Below are positions 17,236 to 25,972 of a stretch of 64,000 nucleotides of DNA, one piece after another. A program made the translations under genes and the position numbers. The notes beneath the pieces are model-generated. The model searched no databases. It was not told the DNA's origin and saw only the letters and a list, made by a program, of their open reading frames with translations. Source of the stretch: Vallitaleaceae bacterium (lineage in GTDB: Bacteria; Bacillota; Clostridia; Lachnospirales; Vallitaleaceae). Position 1 is the stretch's first letter. Each line of letters opens with the position of its first letter. The stretch lies in contig JANQFZ010000013.1 in NCBI GenBank assembly GCA_028277605.1, positions 62,001-126,000 of the forward strand, written 5' to 3'.

Positions 17236-18417
17236 CTATCCTTTTTTCAACCATTTTTTAGAGCTTATGTTGATACCCAATGCGCCTAGTGGAGCTGTAA
17301 CTAAGATAGATAATACAGCGATAGCCAAAATAATATCCCCAGATGCCACGCCTACTGATAAGGGTATAGCACCAATAGCAGCTTGAACTGTTGCCTTTGG
17401 CGTATAAGCAATGACACAAAACGCTCGTTCCTTCCAGCTTAAGTTCGTTTTTAAAGTGGATAGAAGTACACCTATACTTCTTCCTATTAGCCCGATCACA
17501 ATAATAAGTAGACCTTTAAATCCAGCATCTAAAGCAACACTTATATTGACTTGAGCTCCAACCAAAACAAATAATAAGATCTCAGCAAATACCCATAGTT
17601 TATTAAATTTTAAGGCCAGTCTTTTAGCTACAACTGGTCGTTTTTCTAGTAAAATAAAACCAATTGTCATGACACCTAGTAATGAGGCTAGAGCGATTGT
17701 GCCTTTTATTTCGTTTTCTAATGTGCGAAGCAATATAGCAAATCCTAATATAGTTAAAACTTTCTTAGTATCTCGTATATGATATGTGTCAAAAAATTTA
17801 GTCATAACAAGCCCAACTATAACTCCTACTGCTACCCCTAATAAAATGGATACAGGAATCTCTAATATTTTTATTGCTATATTTACTTTCTGACCACTAT
17901 AGAGTCCCAAAAAAGTTGAAAATATGGTTATGGCCATGACATCATCAATTGAAGCACTCGCCAATATTAAAGTAGGTATCGACTTATTAGTTCCTATTTT
18001 CTGTTTATTAAAGTTTAGCATAAAAGGGACTACAACAGCAGGTGATACTGCTGCAATGATAAAACCAAGTATACCACCTTCAACAAAGGAAAACCCCAAG
18101 AGATAGGTAGATAATAAGGCAATCGTAAAACCTTCTATCAAACCGGGTACAAAGCTTAACTTTACCGCTGTTTTTCCTACCTGATTGAGTTGTTCTTTAC
18201 TAAGTCCCAATCCAGCTCTTAAGAGTATTATCAATAGAGCAATCAGCCTTAAATCTGATGAAACTTCAAGCAGCTCAGGAGCAAGCTGATCGAATACATA
18301 TGGTCCTAATACTATACCCAATAGTAACATACCTAATAAACCTGGCATTTTAAGCTTTGTTAATAGATAGTTAGATAATAATCCTAATATAATAATGACT
18401 GCGAGACTTGTTGCCAC
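17236..18417 (-). CDS. Cation/proton antiporter (CPA family)
   Basis: A 393-residue integral membrane protein with about 12 hydrophobic helices and no cytoplasmic TrkA-type tail. The transport-site motif SASIDDVMAITIF (about residues 152-164) carries the paired Asp residues of monovalent cation/H+ antiporters. An unwound-helix region precedes it in AAVSPAVVVPFML, and a charged helix GRSIGVLLST follows. Na+ or K+ exchange for protons across the cell membrane is expected, but the ion cannot be told from the sequence. It is convergent with the YaiI gene with only eight bases between the stops. Confidence 0.85.
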   Translation of the reverse strand: MATSLAVIIILGLLSNYLLTKLKMPGLLGMLLLGIVLGPYVFDQLAPELLEVSSDLRLIALLIILLRAGLGLSKEQLNQVGKTAVKLSFVPGLIEGFTIALLSTYLLGFSFVEGGILGFIIAAVSPAVVVPFMLNFNKQKIGTNKSIPTLILASASIDDVMAITIFSTFLGLYSGQKVNIAIKILEIPVSILLGVAVGVIVGLVMTKFFDTYHIRDTKKVLTILGFAILLRTLENEIKGTIALASLLGVMTIGFILLEKRPVVAKRLALKFNKLWVFAEILLFVLVGAQVNISVALDAGFKGLLIIVIGLIGRSIGVLLSTLKTNLSWKERAFCVIAYTPKATVQAAIGAIPLSVGVASGDIILAIAVLSILVTAPLGALGINISSKKWLKKG

Positions 18418-18538
18418 TTTATCATCCCCTGAGATTGTTAGATTAAAAACTCTACTGATTATACCTTATTTTGTTATTAGATGCAATATAAGGGATTTCT
18501 AAGTAAGATATAGACAGGATTTAATAAGGCTACTGCAC

Positions 18539-18568
18539 AAAAAAAAACAAGAGAAGAGTTCTCTTGTT
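18539..18568 (-). terminator. Intrinsic terminator downstream of the cold-shock gene
   Basis: AACAAGAGAA (18546-18555) and TTCTCTTGTT (18559-18568) form a 10-bp stem with a 3-base loop. On the minus strand a long U-run follows (18547-18539). It lies about 110 bp after the csp stop codon. Confidence 0.8.
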
Positions 18569-18679
18569 TATGGCCATTCACTATCAGTGTTGTTGCAAAA
18601 TAATATAACGAATCTATTTTAATCATATAGAATACAATTAAAAGGTTTCCTATATTGTTTTATACTGATTGAATAAAAA

Positions 18680-18880
18680 TTATAGTTTAGTTACGTTAGA
18701 TGCTTGAGGACCTCTGTTTCCTTGCTCAACTTCAAATTCAACTTTTTGTCCTTCTTCTAATGTTTTGAATCCATCTCCTTGGATTGCAGAGAAATGTACG
18801 AATACATCTTCTTCTCCTTCAACTGAAATAAATCCAAAACCTTTTTCGCTGTTAAACCATTTTACTGTACCTGTTTTCAT
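18680..18880 (-). CDS. csp: Cold-shock protein
   Basis: A 66-residue single OB-fold RNA-binding protein. The ATG at 18880 has GGAGGATTTTTTA before it. The RNP1 motif KGFGFISV and RNP2 motif VFVHFSAI are complete, as are [12 protein letters not shown] and [10 protein letters not shown]. It acts as an RNA chaperone in the cytoplasm. A 345-bp AT-rich region without a gene lies upstream, consistent with the long structured 5' leader often found on csp genes, though no specific fold was identified. Confidence 0.96.
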   Translation of the reverse strand: MKTGTVKWFNSEKGFGFISVEGEEDVFVHFSAIQGDGFKTLEEGQKVEFEVEQGNRGPQASNVTKL

Positions 18881-19226
18881 TAAAAAATCCTCCAAAAAAT
18901 ATAATTTTATAAGTGCTTACTGCTTAATAATAACATTTCTTATACGTACTGTCAAATCAAATTTACTAAAAACATGCATAGAACTAGTCTTATTTGACTA
19001 ATACTTATTTTTCATTATTATTTTATAGGAAAGTTAGCAGTAATCGAGTTCACAATAGGTTACTTTTATACACTATTATACCCTATAATTCATTTTATCA
19101 TGCCTTTTTTATTCAGTTTTTCTTCATATGTTTTTATTATTGTTTAATTATCAACGTATAATAAAGAAATCTTATCTCTAAATTGTTTATCGTCATACAT
19201 TGTATAGTAAAATCATTTCTTGGTTT
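18881..19226. other. AT-rich region without a recognised gene
   Basis: These 346 bp hold the csp leader and the sequence after nagA. No open frame with a ribosome site, no RNA gene and no strong terminator was seen. Confidence 0.5.
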
Positions 19227-20408
19227 TTATTGCTTACTTAGTTTATAAACAACACGCCCATTAACCATTGTCATATAGATGTTCATGTCTTCATCAGCAG
19301 CGATTATATCTGCTTTGTAATGTTTTTTTATCTCGCCTATCTGGGATAGCTTCAGTGCATGAGCTACATTGACTGTTGCAGTACGGATAATATGAGTAAG
19401 TGGCTCTCCTGTAATTCTCATGAGATTATAAATCCCCTCATTGAGCTTTAAAGTGCTGCCAGCTATTGTTCCATTTTCTAATGTTGCAGCCCCTTCTTTA
19501 ACTTGTACATCCTTCTCTCCAAGCTGATACACACCGTCTTCTAAACCGCCGCCAGCCATACAATCGGTTATAGCAATCAATTGGTCTATCCCTTTTAGTC
19601 GATAGAGCAATTGAATGGCTGCATCATGAACATGTATATTATCACAAATAATTTCTGTATAAATGTTGGGATGATTAAGTAAAGCACCTACCATTCCTGG
19701 TTCTCTATGCCTTAAGCTTGACATTGCATTGTACATATGTATACCAATTGTTGCTCCTTTATCTATAGCTTTCATGCCTGTTTCATAGGAAGCATTGGAA
19801 TGCCCCATAGAAATATTGATATTTTCATTTTTTAAGTAATGAATGGCATCATCCGCATTCTCTAATTCTGGAGCAATAGCAAAGCGTAAAAGCGTACCTT
19901 CTGACAAATCATTTAGTGTCTTTATTTCATCTAAGTCTATCTTTCTAATACATTGCTCAGGATGAGCGCCCTTTTTTTCTTTGCTTATATAAGGACCTTC
20001 TAAAAAGAAACCTAGTATTTTAGAACCTTCTACTCCTTTTTCTATCCAACGTTTTCCACTTCTTAAAACCTCTTTAACCCTATCAAAAGGCGCAGTCACC
20101 GTAGTTGCCACAAAAGAGGTTACACCGTTCTGTGCTTTATACTTAGAGAGCGCATTAAACGCTTCATAAGTTGCTTCCATAATATCATGTCCATTCCCAC
20201 CATGCACATGGATATCTATTAAACCAGGAAGCAAATATTTATCCTTCATATTAATAAGCTCTATAGAATCTTTAGTACCTATCTTTTCCAGAACAGCTTC
20301 TATCGATGGAGCAGGTATAATATCTTCAATATACTCTCCATTCACCAATATTCCACCCGATAACAGGTGATCCTCATACAGTATCCTATTTGAAAACAAG
20401 CATTTCAT
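19227..20408 (-). CDS. nagA: N-acetylglucosamine-6-phosphate deacetylase
   Basis: Removes acetate from GlcNAc-6-phosphate and so feeds NagB. It has 393 residues of the amidohydrolase superfamily. LLPGLIDIHVHGGNGHD carries the HxH pair, FFLEGPYIS the metal-binding Glu, SMGHSNASYE and GIHMYNAMSSLRHREPG the substrate and metal His residues, and IAITDCMAGGG the catalytic Asp. It stands alone, with no dre-like site recognised in its 285-bp upstream region, so its control may differ from that of nagB. The start ATG is at 20408. Confidence 0.95.
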   Translation of the reverse strand: MKCLFSNRILYEDHLLSGGILVNGEYIEDIIPAPSIEAVLEKIGTKDSIELINMKDKYLLPGLIDIHVHGGNGHDIMEATYEAFNALSKYKAQNGVTSFVATTVTAPFDRVKEVLRSGKRWIEKGVEGSKILGFFLEGPYISKEKKGAHPEQCIRKIDLDEIKTLNDLSEGTLLRFAIAPELENADDAIHYLKNENINISMGHSNASYETGMKAIDKGATIGIHMYNAMSSLRHREPGMVGALLNHPNIYTEIICDNIHVHDAAIQLLYRLKGIDQLIAITDCMAGGGLEDGVYQLGEKDVQVKEGAATLENGTIAGSTLKLNEGIYNLMRITGEPLTHIIRTATVNVAHALKLSQIGEIKKHYKADIIAADEDMNIYMTMVNGRVVYKLSKQ

Positions 20409-20693
20409 TATTCATCAATCCTTTCAATTACATTATTTATTTAACTTTTCTAAATCAAATCATCTTGTAGCTTGGTCATGTCAAATCTTTTTTTGAATTA
20501 TCTATGCATTGTGATAATCATCTTTAAAACCATCATTTGCTTCTTTTAATATACCATGAAAAAGAAAAAGATTAATAAAGAATTTCTTTAGTTTTACTAT
20601 AAGTATTAAAGATAATCCTATAAAAAACAATAATAAAAATCATCTACTGATATTAACAACAAATAGAATACACCTTTATATTTTTCATTATTA

Positions 20694-21128
20694 CTAATCA
20701 GAGTTTTTCTTTCTAACACTAATCACTGTTTCCATTGATAACGTATACTCTGTGATTGGTTTTGTAAATTCCAATATCTCTTCTTTTGACATACCTTTAG
20801 TATCAAGTATTATTTTACCCTCAACTTCGATAGATTCATTACTATCCATAGTCTTATTAACTTCCACTACTATATTATCATCCATTAGTTTACTCAATAT
20901 TTCTTGGTTTAATATGGGTTCAACAGATTTAATATTATATGAAATAGCATTATTATTTGATATATGTAATGTGTATGAAAAAATTGTTTTTTCCTCTGTA
21001 CCACCTAAACTAGTGTTAGAAGAATAAATATCTATTCCACTTTTAGTTTCTTCCCTCGCATTAGTGGAACAACCTACTGACATCAGTAATATTAATACCA
21101 ACATAAAGATATATTTTAATGGCTTCAT
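20694..21128 (-). CDS. Small lipoprotein of unknown function
   Basis: A 144-residue exported protein with a lipoprotein signal peptide. The lipobox is LMSVGC, with the lipidated Cys at residue 20. The mature part looks like a small immunoglobulin-like or beta-sandwich domain, with ISNNNAISYNIKSVEPILN and IEVEGKIILDTKGMSKEEI. Such modules occur in secreted stress-related lipoproteins, but no named family was recognised. GGAAGGAGTTAATAA precedes the ATG. It stands alone between nagA and the TetR gene. Confidence 0.7.
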   Translation of the reverse strand: MKPLKYIFMLVLILLMSVGCSTNAREETKSGIDIYSSNTSLGGTEEKTIFSYTLHISNNNAISYNIKSVEPILNQEILSKLMDDNIVVEVNKTMDSNESIEVEGKIILDTKGMSKEEILEFTKPITEYTLSMETVISVRKKNSD

Positions 21129-21303
21129 TTATTAACTCCTTCCATTTTTCTAATATTATATCATTCCTATCGTTTATACTCAACGCGCTTACTATGCTTC
21201 ACTACCTTTGCTATTAATATAAAGATCCCAGAATGCATATACCCATAACTCTCTTCACATAAAATTAATCATAAGGGATAGATACAATCCTTTTACAAAG
21301 GTC

Positions 21304-21349
21304 TTGACAAAGGCATTTATTTATGATATTTTAGTAGACGACCGGTCTA
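21304..21349 (+). promoter_or_regulatory. Promoter and TetR-type operator of the tetR-pnpox pair
   Basis: TTGACA (21304-21309) is followed after 17 bp by a weak -10, TATTTT (21327-21332). Immediately downstream, TAGAC-GACCG-GTCTA (21335-21349) is an inverted repeat of the NemR type (TAGACC...GGTCTA), expected to overlap the start point. This indicates autorepression by the TetR protein encoded 18 bases further on. Confidence 0.65.
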
Positions 21350-21366
21350 ATATTGGAGTTGATTAA

Positions 21367-21912
21367 TTGAATAAAAAAGAACATATTATTAAAGTCGCGG
21401 CGGATTTGTTTCACGAATTTGGCTATCATAACGTTGGTATCAAAAAGATACTAGATGAAGTTCAAATTCCAAAGGGATCCTTTTATCATTATTTCAAGAG
21501 TAAAGAGGCTTTGGCTCTAGATGTTATTGAGTACCATTTAGAAAGCACAAGGCAGTTACTAGATAGTATTGACAACTCTATCGAAGGACTTAAAACTTTT
21601 TTAAATATCTTCTTTAATAGATTAAGAGAACTTGACTATAATAAAGGCTGTGCTATTGGAAACCTAATTCTTGAAATATCAGATTCTAATGAAAGCTTCC
21701 GTACTAAATTACTAGAATGGATTCAACTACTTGAAAATGGCATTTATAATAAAATCAAAGATGCAAAGCTAAGCACACCTTATGATAAAAAAGCCTTGTC
21801 TTCTTTCATCGTTTCATGCTTTGAAGGGGCTATCATGAAGGCACGGCTTGAAAAAAATCATAACCCACTGGAAGAATTTCATTATTTTATATTCAAAACA
21901 TTATTAAAGTAA
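21367..21912 (+). CDS. TetR-family regulator
   Basis: A 181-residue repressor. The start is TTG at 21367 with GGAG upstream; no ATG is available before the conserved N-terminus. The helix-turn-helix is VGIKKILDEVQIPKGSFYHYFKSKEALA (about residues 24-51), close to AcuR/NemR-like members. The C-terminal ligand domain has GCAIGNLILEISDSNESFR, typical of a branch that responds to electrophiles or nitrosative stress. It is followed 16 bp later by a pyridoxamine-phosphate-oxidase-like gene, a common pairing for detoxifying regulators. Confidence 0.85.
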   Translation: MNKKEHIIKVAADLFHEFGYHNVGIKKILDEVQIPKGSFYHYFKSKEALALDVIEYHLESTRQLLDSIDNSIEGLKTFLNIFFNRLRELDYNKGCAIGNLILEISDSNESFRTKLLEWIQLLENGIYNKIKDAKLSTPYDKKALSSFIVSCFEGAIMKARLEKNHNPLEEFHYFIFKTLLK

Positions 21913-21928
21913 TCAGGAGGAAAATAGA

Positions 21929-22380
21929 ATGACTGTAAAAGAAAAAATTGTTGATGTATTAAAGTCTAATGATTTAATGTGCCTTAGTACCGTGGATGAA
22001 AATGGTATGCCAAAAGCTAGATCTGTTGATTTTGCTATGGGAGAAGATGAGTCTGTTATCTACTTTATGACCATGAAAGCAACGGATAAGGTTAATCAGC
22101 TTAAAAACAATAATGATGTATTTATTGTTATTGATAAAGCTGGTGAATCTATGGAAGATTTATCTCAACTTCGTTATTTAAAAGCCTCAGGTAAAGCATA
22201 CATATCCAATACACCTGAAGAGGATGATAAAGCATTTGGTACTATTTTAGCAACCCATACTTAAAGGATCTACTTGGCGACAGAAGTAATTTTTATAGTG
22301 TGAGAGTGGAATTAGACACAGCTTTCTTAACAGATAATACCGTAGCTTTTGGTCATACAGAAAAAGTATCTTATTGTTAA
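21929..22380 (+). pseudogene. Pyridoxamine 5'-phosphate oxidase-like flavoprotein, frameshifted
   Basis: AGGAGGAAAATAGA precedes the ATG. The first 111 codons match the FMN-binding split-barrel family (LMCLSTVDENGMPKARSVDF, YFMTMKATDKVNQL, LKASGKAYISNTPEEDDKAF) and end at a TAA at 22262-22264. The C-terminal end continues in another frame across this point: YLKDLLGDRSNFYSV, then ELDTAFLTDNTVAFGHTEKV, ending with TAA at 22378-22380. One base has been lost near 22255-22262. The joined product would be about 150 residues, the family length. Either the gene is recently inactivated or the sequence has an error. It is downstream of its probable TetR regulator. Confidence 0.82.
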
Positions 22381-22395
22381 AAGGTATAGTATTAT

Positions 22396-22429
22396 GGGAT
22401 GGCTCATTGCATCGAGCCATCCCTGTTTT
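22396..22429 (+). terminator. Intrinsic terminator after the tetR operon
   Basis: GGGATGGCTC (22396-22405) and GAGCCATCCC (22414-22423) form a perfect 10-bp stem with an 8-base loop, followed by TGTTTT. It ends transcripts from the TetR gene and the frameshifted oxidase. Confidence 0.85.
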
Positions 22430-22458
22430 ACTAATGTTTAGACAAATAGCTTATTGCC

Positions 22459-23148
22459 TTATAAGCTATCTTTTAAAGCTTTTAGATTAAGTATTTTAAA
22501 AGTTGACTTATAAAAATCTATTATCCCTTCTTCTTTCATTTTTATAATTTCTCTGGATAAGGAAGGTCTAGGTATATTTAGAAATTCAGCTAATTCATTT
22601 CTTTTTAAAGGAATCATAAAGGTAAGTTTTTGAGACTTATTATAATGCTCTAACAAATACATACTTACTTTACCACGTATAGTTTTGATAGACAAATATT
22701 CGACTAGTTTATTGAGTCCCAGTGCTTTATGAGAAACGATGGCTAACATATTCTGAATTAAAATCCGATGACTTTCACAGGCATGAGGACAGCTTCTAAT
22801 TATCTTATCGGGAGATAAAAACAAGATGGTACAGTCTGCAACAGCAATTACAGTAGCAGGCCATCGCCCATAATTAGAAAATGCGATCATTTCACCAAAA
22901 AGTTCCCCCTGACCTAACTTATTCATTATAATTCGGTTTCCTGCTGCATTTTCTTTGGTGATAAGAACTTCTCCTTCTACAATAATTCCTAATCCTTCAA
23001 AAGTATTACCTGCAATAGTAATATATTCTTTCTTTTTATAAGTACCTATTTTAGGTCTTAAACACATCAGCATTCTGCTTATCTCATTTTTCTCAATTCT
23101 CTGAAATAGTTTCATATTGGATAAGGTATCTACCCATTGTGTATACAA
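22459..23148 (-). CDS. Crp/Fnr-family regulator
   Basis: A regulator of about 229 residues. The start is placed at TTG at 23148 because GGGAGG lies seven bases upstream; an ATG twelve codons into this frame is an alternative. The N-terminal cyclic-nucleotide-binding-like barrel shows GIIVEGEVLITKEN and LGQGELFGEMIAFSN. The C-terminal winged helix has LKRNELAEFLNIPRPSLSREI with the recognition helix RPSLSRE, common in clostridial Crp/Fnr members. Cysteines occur (SCPHAC), but no canonical FNR N-terminal cluster motif is seen. The signal is unknown. The palindromes CTATGTC-N4-GACATAG near 25.7-25.8 kb would suit this family. Confidence 0.85.
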   Translation of the reverse strand: MYTQWVDTLSNMKLFQRIEKNEISRMLMCLRPKIGTYKKKEYITIAGNTFEGLGIIVEGEVLITKENAAGNRIIMNKLGQGELFGEMIAFSNYGRWPATVIAVADCTILFLSPDKIIRSCPHACESHRILIQNMLAIVSHKALGLNKLVEYLSIKTIRGKVSMYLLEHYNKSQKLTFMIPLKRNELAEFLNIPRPSLSREIIKMKEEGIIDFYKSTFKILNLKALKDSL

Positions 23149-23530
23149 GCCAACGCCTCCCAATTATCCATATGTTTTTATTCTCTTCTACATTAGCTTT
23201 TATATTAGTTGTAAAAATTGATTTTTGATATTTCTTTTATTATATTACGAATGCTTTTAATGATCAATAAATGTGATCCAAATACTTATTCAGTTTGATG
23301 TGTTTAGTTATATCAACACCCTTTTTACTAATCGTTCTATTATTGACAGTATTCGTTCTGTCGTTATATACTTTTATTAATGTCAAACCTTGGTTATACT
23401 AAACTATCAATTACTCTACTTTCCTACTGTACTATCTACTGTTATTTAAGTAACCAATGGATTAAAAGTTTAACTTATATTCATAAACAACCTTTAGAAA
23501 ATCTACCAATCCCTATAAGGAGGATACACA
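23149..23530. other. Intergenic region between the divergent Crp/Fnr and nat genes
   Basis: These 382 bp are AT-rich and contain promoters for both directions by position. No further gene, clear palindrome or RNA was recognised apart from the strong ribosome site TAAGGAGGATACACA just before natA. Confidence 0.45.
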
Positions 23531-24307
23531 ATGATACAAGTTCAGAACTTTTCTAAAGTCTATCGGCTGAACAAAAAGGAAATGAAAGAACTAAAAACCA
23601 AATCCAAGCACAAAAAAGCCGTTGATAACTTATCTTTTTGAGCAGAAAAAGGTGAAATATTTGGGCTGCTTGGTCCAAATGGTGCTGGAAAAACAACAAC
23701 TCTTCGAAGTATAGCCACTCTATTAAAGCCTACATCTGGAACGATTGAAGTGAACAACTACGATGTAATAAAAAAACCTATGGAAGTAAGACGGAGCATT
23801 GGCTTCTTAACCAATGAACTTAAATTAGATGCACATTTTACGCCTAGGTATACGATGGCTTTTTTTGGACAGCTTCATAATTTATCAAAAAGAGAAATAG
23901 AAATTCAAACCAATGATTTATTCTCATACTTTGATATTCATACTTTTGCTGATAAGAGAATTAGCGACCTTTCTACGGGAATGAAGCAGAAACTATCAAT
24001 AGCAGTTAGTCTCATTCATAATCCTGATATTATCATATTTGATGAACCAACCAATGGTTTAGACATAATTACTGCGAGATCTGTAACAGAATACATTAAA
24101 GTGCTGAAATCCCAAGGTAAATTAGTCGTTATTTCAACTCATATCATGTCGGTTGCTTCTAAGCTATGTGATAAGATAGCTATCATTATTGAAGGTAAAA
24201 TAGTCGCTGAGGGAACAATCCCATCTATTTTACAGCAAACTAGAACTCATGATTTAGAAGAAGCTTTCTTTTATTTATACCACCAAACCGTTAAGGAGGT
24301 ATTATAA
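23531..24307 (+). pseudogene. natA: NatA-like ABC transporter ATPase with in-frame TGA
   Basis: The ATG at 23531 has a strong AAGGAGGATACACA. The frame runs for 258 codons to the TAA at 24305-24307 but is interrupted by TGA at codon 37 (23639-23641), where the family reads through LSF-x-AEKGEIFGLLG. After it come Walker A GPNGAGKTT (about codons 46-54), Q-loop region IGFLTNELKL, signature LSTGMKQKLS and Walker B IIIFDEPTNGLD. A restart at the ATG at 23750 would lack Walker A and be inactive. It is the ATPase partner of NatB, thought to export Na+ or other substrates. The stop is either a mutation, a sequencing error or a readthrough site. Confidence 0.85.
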
Positions 24308-25522
24308 ATGTTTAAGGTTATACTAAAAAAAGAATTAAGGCGTGTATTCACTGATAGAAGACTTATTTTTTCTAGTTTTCTTTTGCCTGCACTCAGTACC
24401 TTTCTAGCTTATACCATTATGGGTATGATGGCTACTAGTATGTTTGATGATATTAATGAACATACCGCATCGGTGTACATTCAGAATAGTCCAGAGTCAT
24501 TTAAGCACTATGTAACTTCCTTAACCGACGATGTTAACATGGAGATACAATGGATAGAAGCTGTAGAGATTGAGGAAACAAAAAAAGCTATCTTAGATGG
24601 TGAAGCTGATCTCCTTGTTGTTTTTGAAGATAGATTCCAAGAAAAAATTGCAGATTATCAAAATCAAGCCTATCCTCCAGAAATTAAAACCTATTACAAT
24701 CCTTCTGAGAATTACTCAGAAACTGCTAAACATCGGTTTATTGATCAGCTATTAATCGGGTATGAAGACATTCTACTAGCAGAAAGATTTGGTAACATTG
24801 ATTACAGCATAGCTTTTATCATTGATGAAACCAATGAAGAGAGTGCCATCCAAAACGAAGAAAAAGCCAAAGGTAAAGCTCTTAGTATGATTTTACCTAT
24901 GATTATTGGTATCATTCTCTTCTCTTCTGCAATGGGTATTGGTATAGATACAATTGCAGGGGAAAAAGAAAGAGGTACGATGGCTACCCTGCTTTTAGCA
25001 CCTGTAAAAAGGGAAACCATTGCCTTTGGTAAGGTTGCAGGCTTAGCTATTGTATCTATTATAAGCGCTATATGTTCACTCGGAGGTATTTTAGCATCTC
25101 TACCTTTCGCTTCTAGTATACTTGCTGTTGGCGGTAATGGAGGTATACCTCAGTTTTCTGTAGGACAATACGGACAACTTCTACTCATTATGCTGTCTTT
25201 AGTTGGAGTTAATGTTGGTTTTATCTGTTTACTATCTGTTAAAGCTCGTTCAGTCAAAGAAGCTGGAACTTACATTACTCCAATATTTTTAACCGTAATG
25301 CTTACTGCCTTTTCTACTATGTTTAGTCAGGGTACACCAGAGACTTATAGATTTGCTATACCTGTTTATAGCAATATACTTGCTATCAAAGCAATGTTAA
25401 ATTTTGAACTTGGACTCATTCAGTTTTGGTTAACTATTGCATCCTCCATTGTTACTACATTAATATTAATTAAAGCCATCACCAATACTTTTAATAATGA
25501 AAAGGTTATGCTAAATGCATAA
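24308..25522 (+). CDS. natB: NatB-like ABC-2 type permease
   Basis: The membrane subunit of the NatAB-type exporter, 404 residues. It has an N-terminal helix (about 20-42), a large extracytoplasmic loop (about 45-185) with YYNPSENYSETAKHRF, then five C-terminal helices with the ABC-2 motif IAGEKERGTMATLLLAPVKR that contacts the ATPase. GTTAAGGAGGTATTATAA overlaps the end of natA, and the ATG follows its stop directly, so the two are coupled. It is intact although its ATPase gene carries a stop codon, which suggests that the natA damage is recent or bypassed. Confidence 0.9.
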   Translation: MFKVILKKELRRVFTDRRLIFSSFLLPALSTFLAYTIMGMMATSMFDDINEHTASVYIQNSPESFKHYVTSLTDDVNMEIQWIEAVEIEETKKAILDGEADLLVVFEDRFQEKIADYQNQAYPPEIKTYYNPSENYSETAKHRFIDQLLIGYEDILLAERFGNIDYSIAFIIDETNEESAIQNEEKAKGKALSMILPMIIGIILFSSAMGIGIDTIAGEKERGTMATLLLAPVKRETIAFGKVAGLAIVSIISAICSLGGILASLPFASSILAVGGNGGIPQFSVGQYGQLLLIMLSLVGVNVGFICLLSVKARSVKEAGTYITPIFLTVMLTAFSTMFSQGTPETYRFAIPVYSNILAIKAMLNFELGLIQFWLTIASSIVTTLILIKAITNTFNNEKVMLNA

Positions 25523-25649
25523 TTTAAAGGTTACCGATTAGACATCTGAGCTAAGAATAAGGCTGATCTATTTAAGTTATGCAGATGCTTGATTACTACT
25601 TAAAATTAAATTAAATAAATAGTATAAAAAAACAAAAACAGCACATACT

Positions 25650-25858
25650 ATGGTTAGTAAGTGATATAACCTATTTATAGGTTATAAAAATCTTACTAAA
25701 CTATGTCTTTTGACATAGTTCTAAAAAGTGATGATCCTTTGATTATCACTTTTTAATTTCAAACCTATTACTTTTTTGGATCAACCATTCTAAAACTTGA
25801 ACTTACCCTCTATGTCATTTGACATAGCTGATGAGTGATGATTCTTTCATCACTCTTT
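25650..25858 (+). other. Structured intergenic region with two palindrome-terminator modules
   Basis: Module 1 is AACTATGTC-TTTT-GACATAGTT (25699-25720) followed by the terminator-like AAAAAGTGAT...ATCACTTTTT (25723-25754). Module 2 is CTATGTC-ATTT-GACATAG (25810-25827) followed by GAGTGATGA-TTCTT-TCATCACTC-TTTTA (25833-25859). A further hairpin, ATAACCTATTTATAGGTTAT, lies just upstream inside a GTTAGTAAG...CTTACTAAAC outer stem. The modules repeat the same design, with a 7-4-7 palindrome and then a GTGAT terminator. They could be two attenuated small RNAs or two regulator sites of Crp/Fnr type each backed by a terminator. No coding frame is present. Confidence 0.65.
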
Positions 25859-25897
25859 TATTATGGCTGCTTATTATAAAAAGAGTTGCAAAACAGG

Positions 25898-25925
25898 TTG
25901 ACATATTAATATATTATAATATAAT
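25898..25925 (+). promoter_or_regulatory. Promoter of the thioredoxin-reductase-like gene
   Basis: TTGACA (25898-25903), a 16-bp spacer and TATAAT (25920-25925). Several overlapping TATAAT-like hexamers follow in an all-A/T tract. It lies between module 2 of the structured region and the gene start at 25973. Confidence 0.7.
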
Positions 25926-25972
25926 AATATAAGAATATATTAATTAATAAATCATAAGTAGGAGTTGATACT

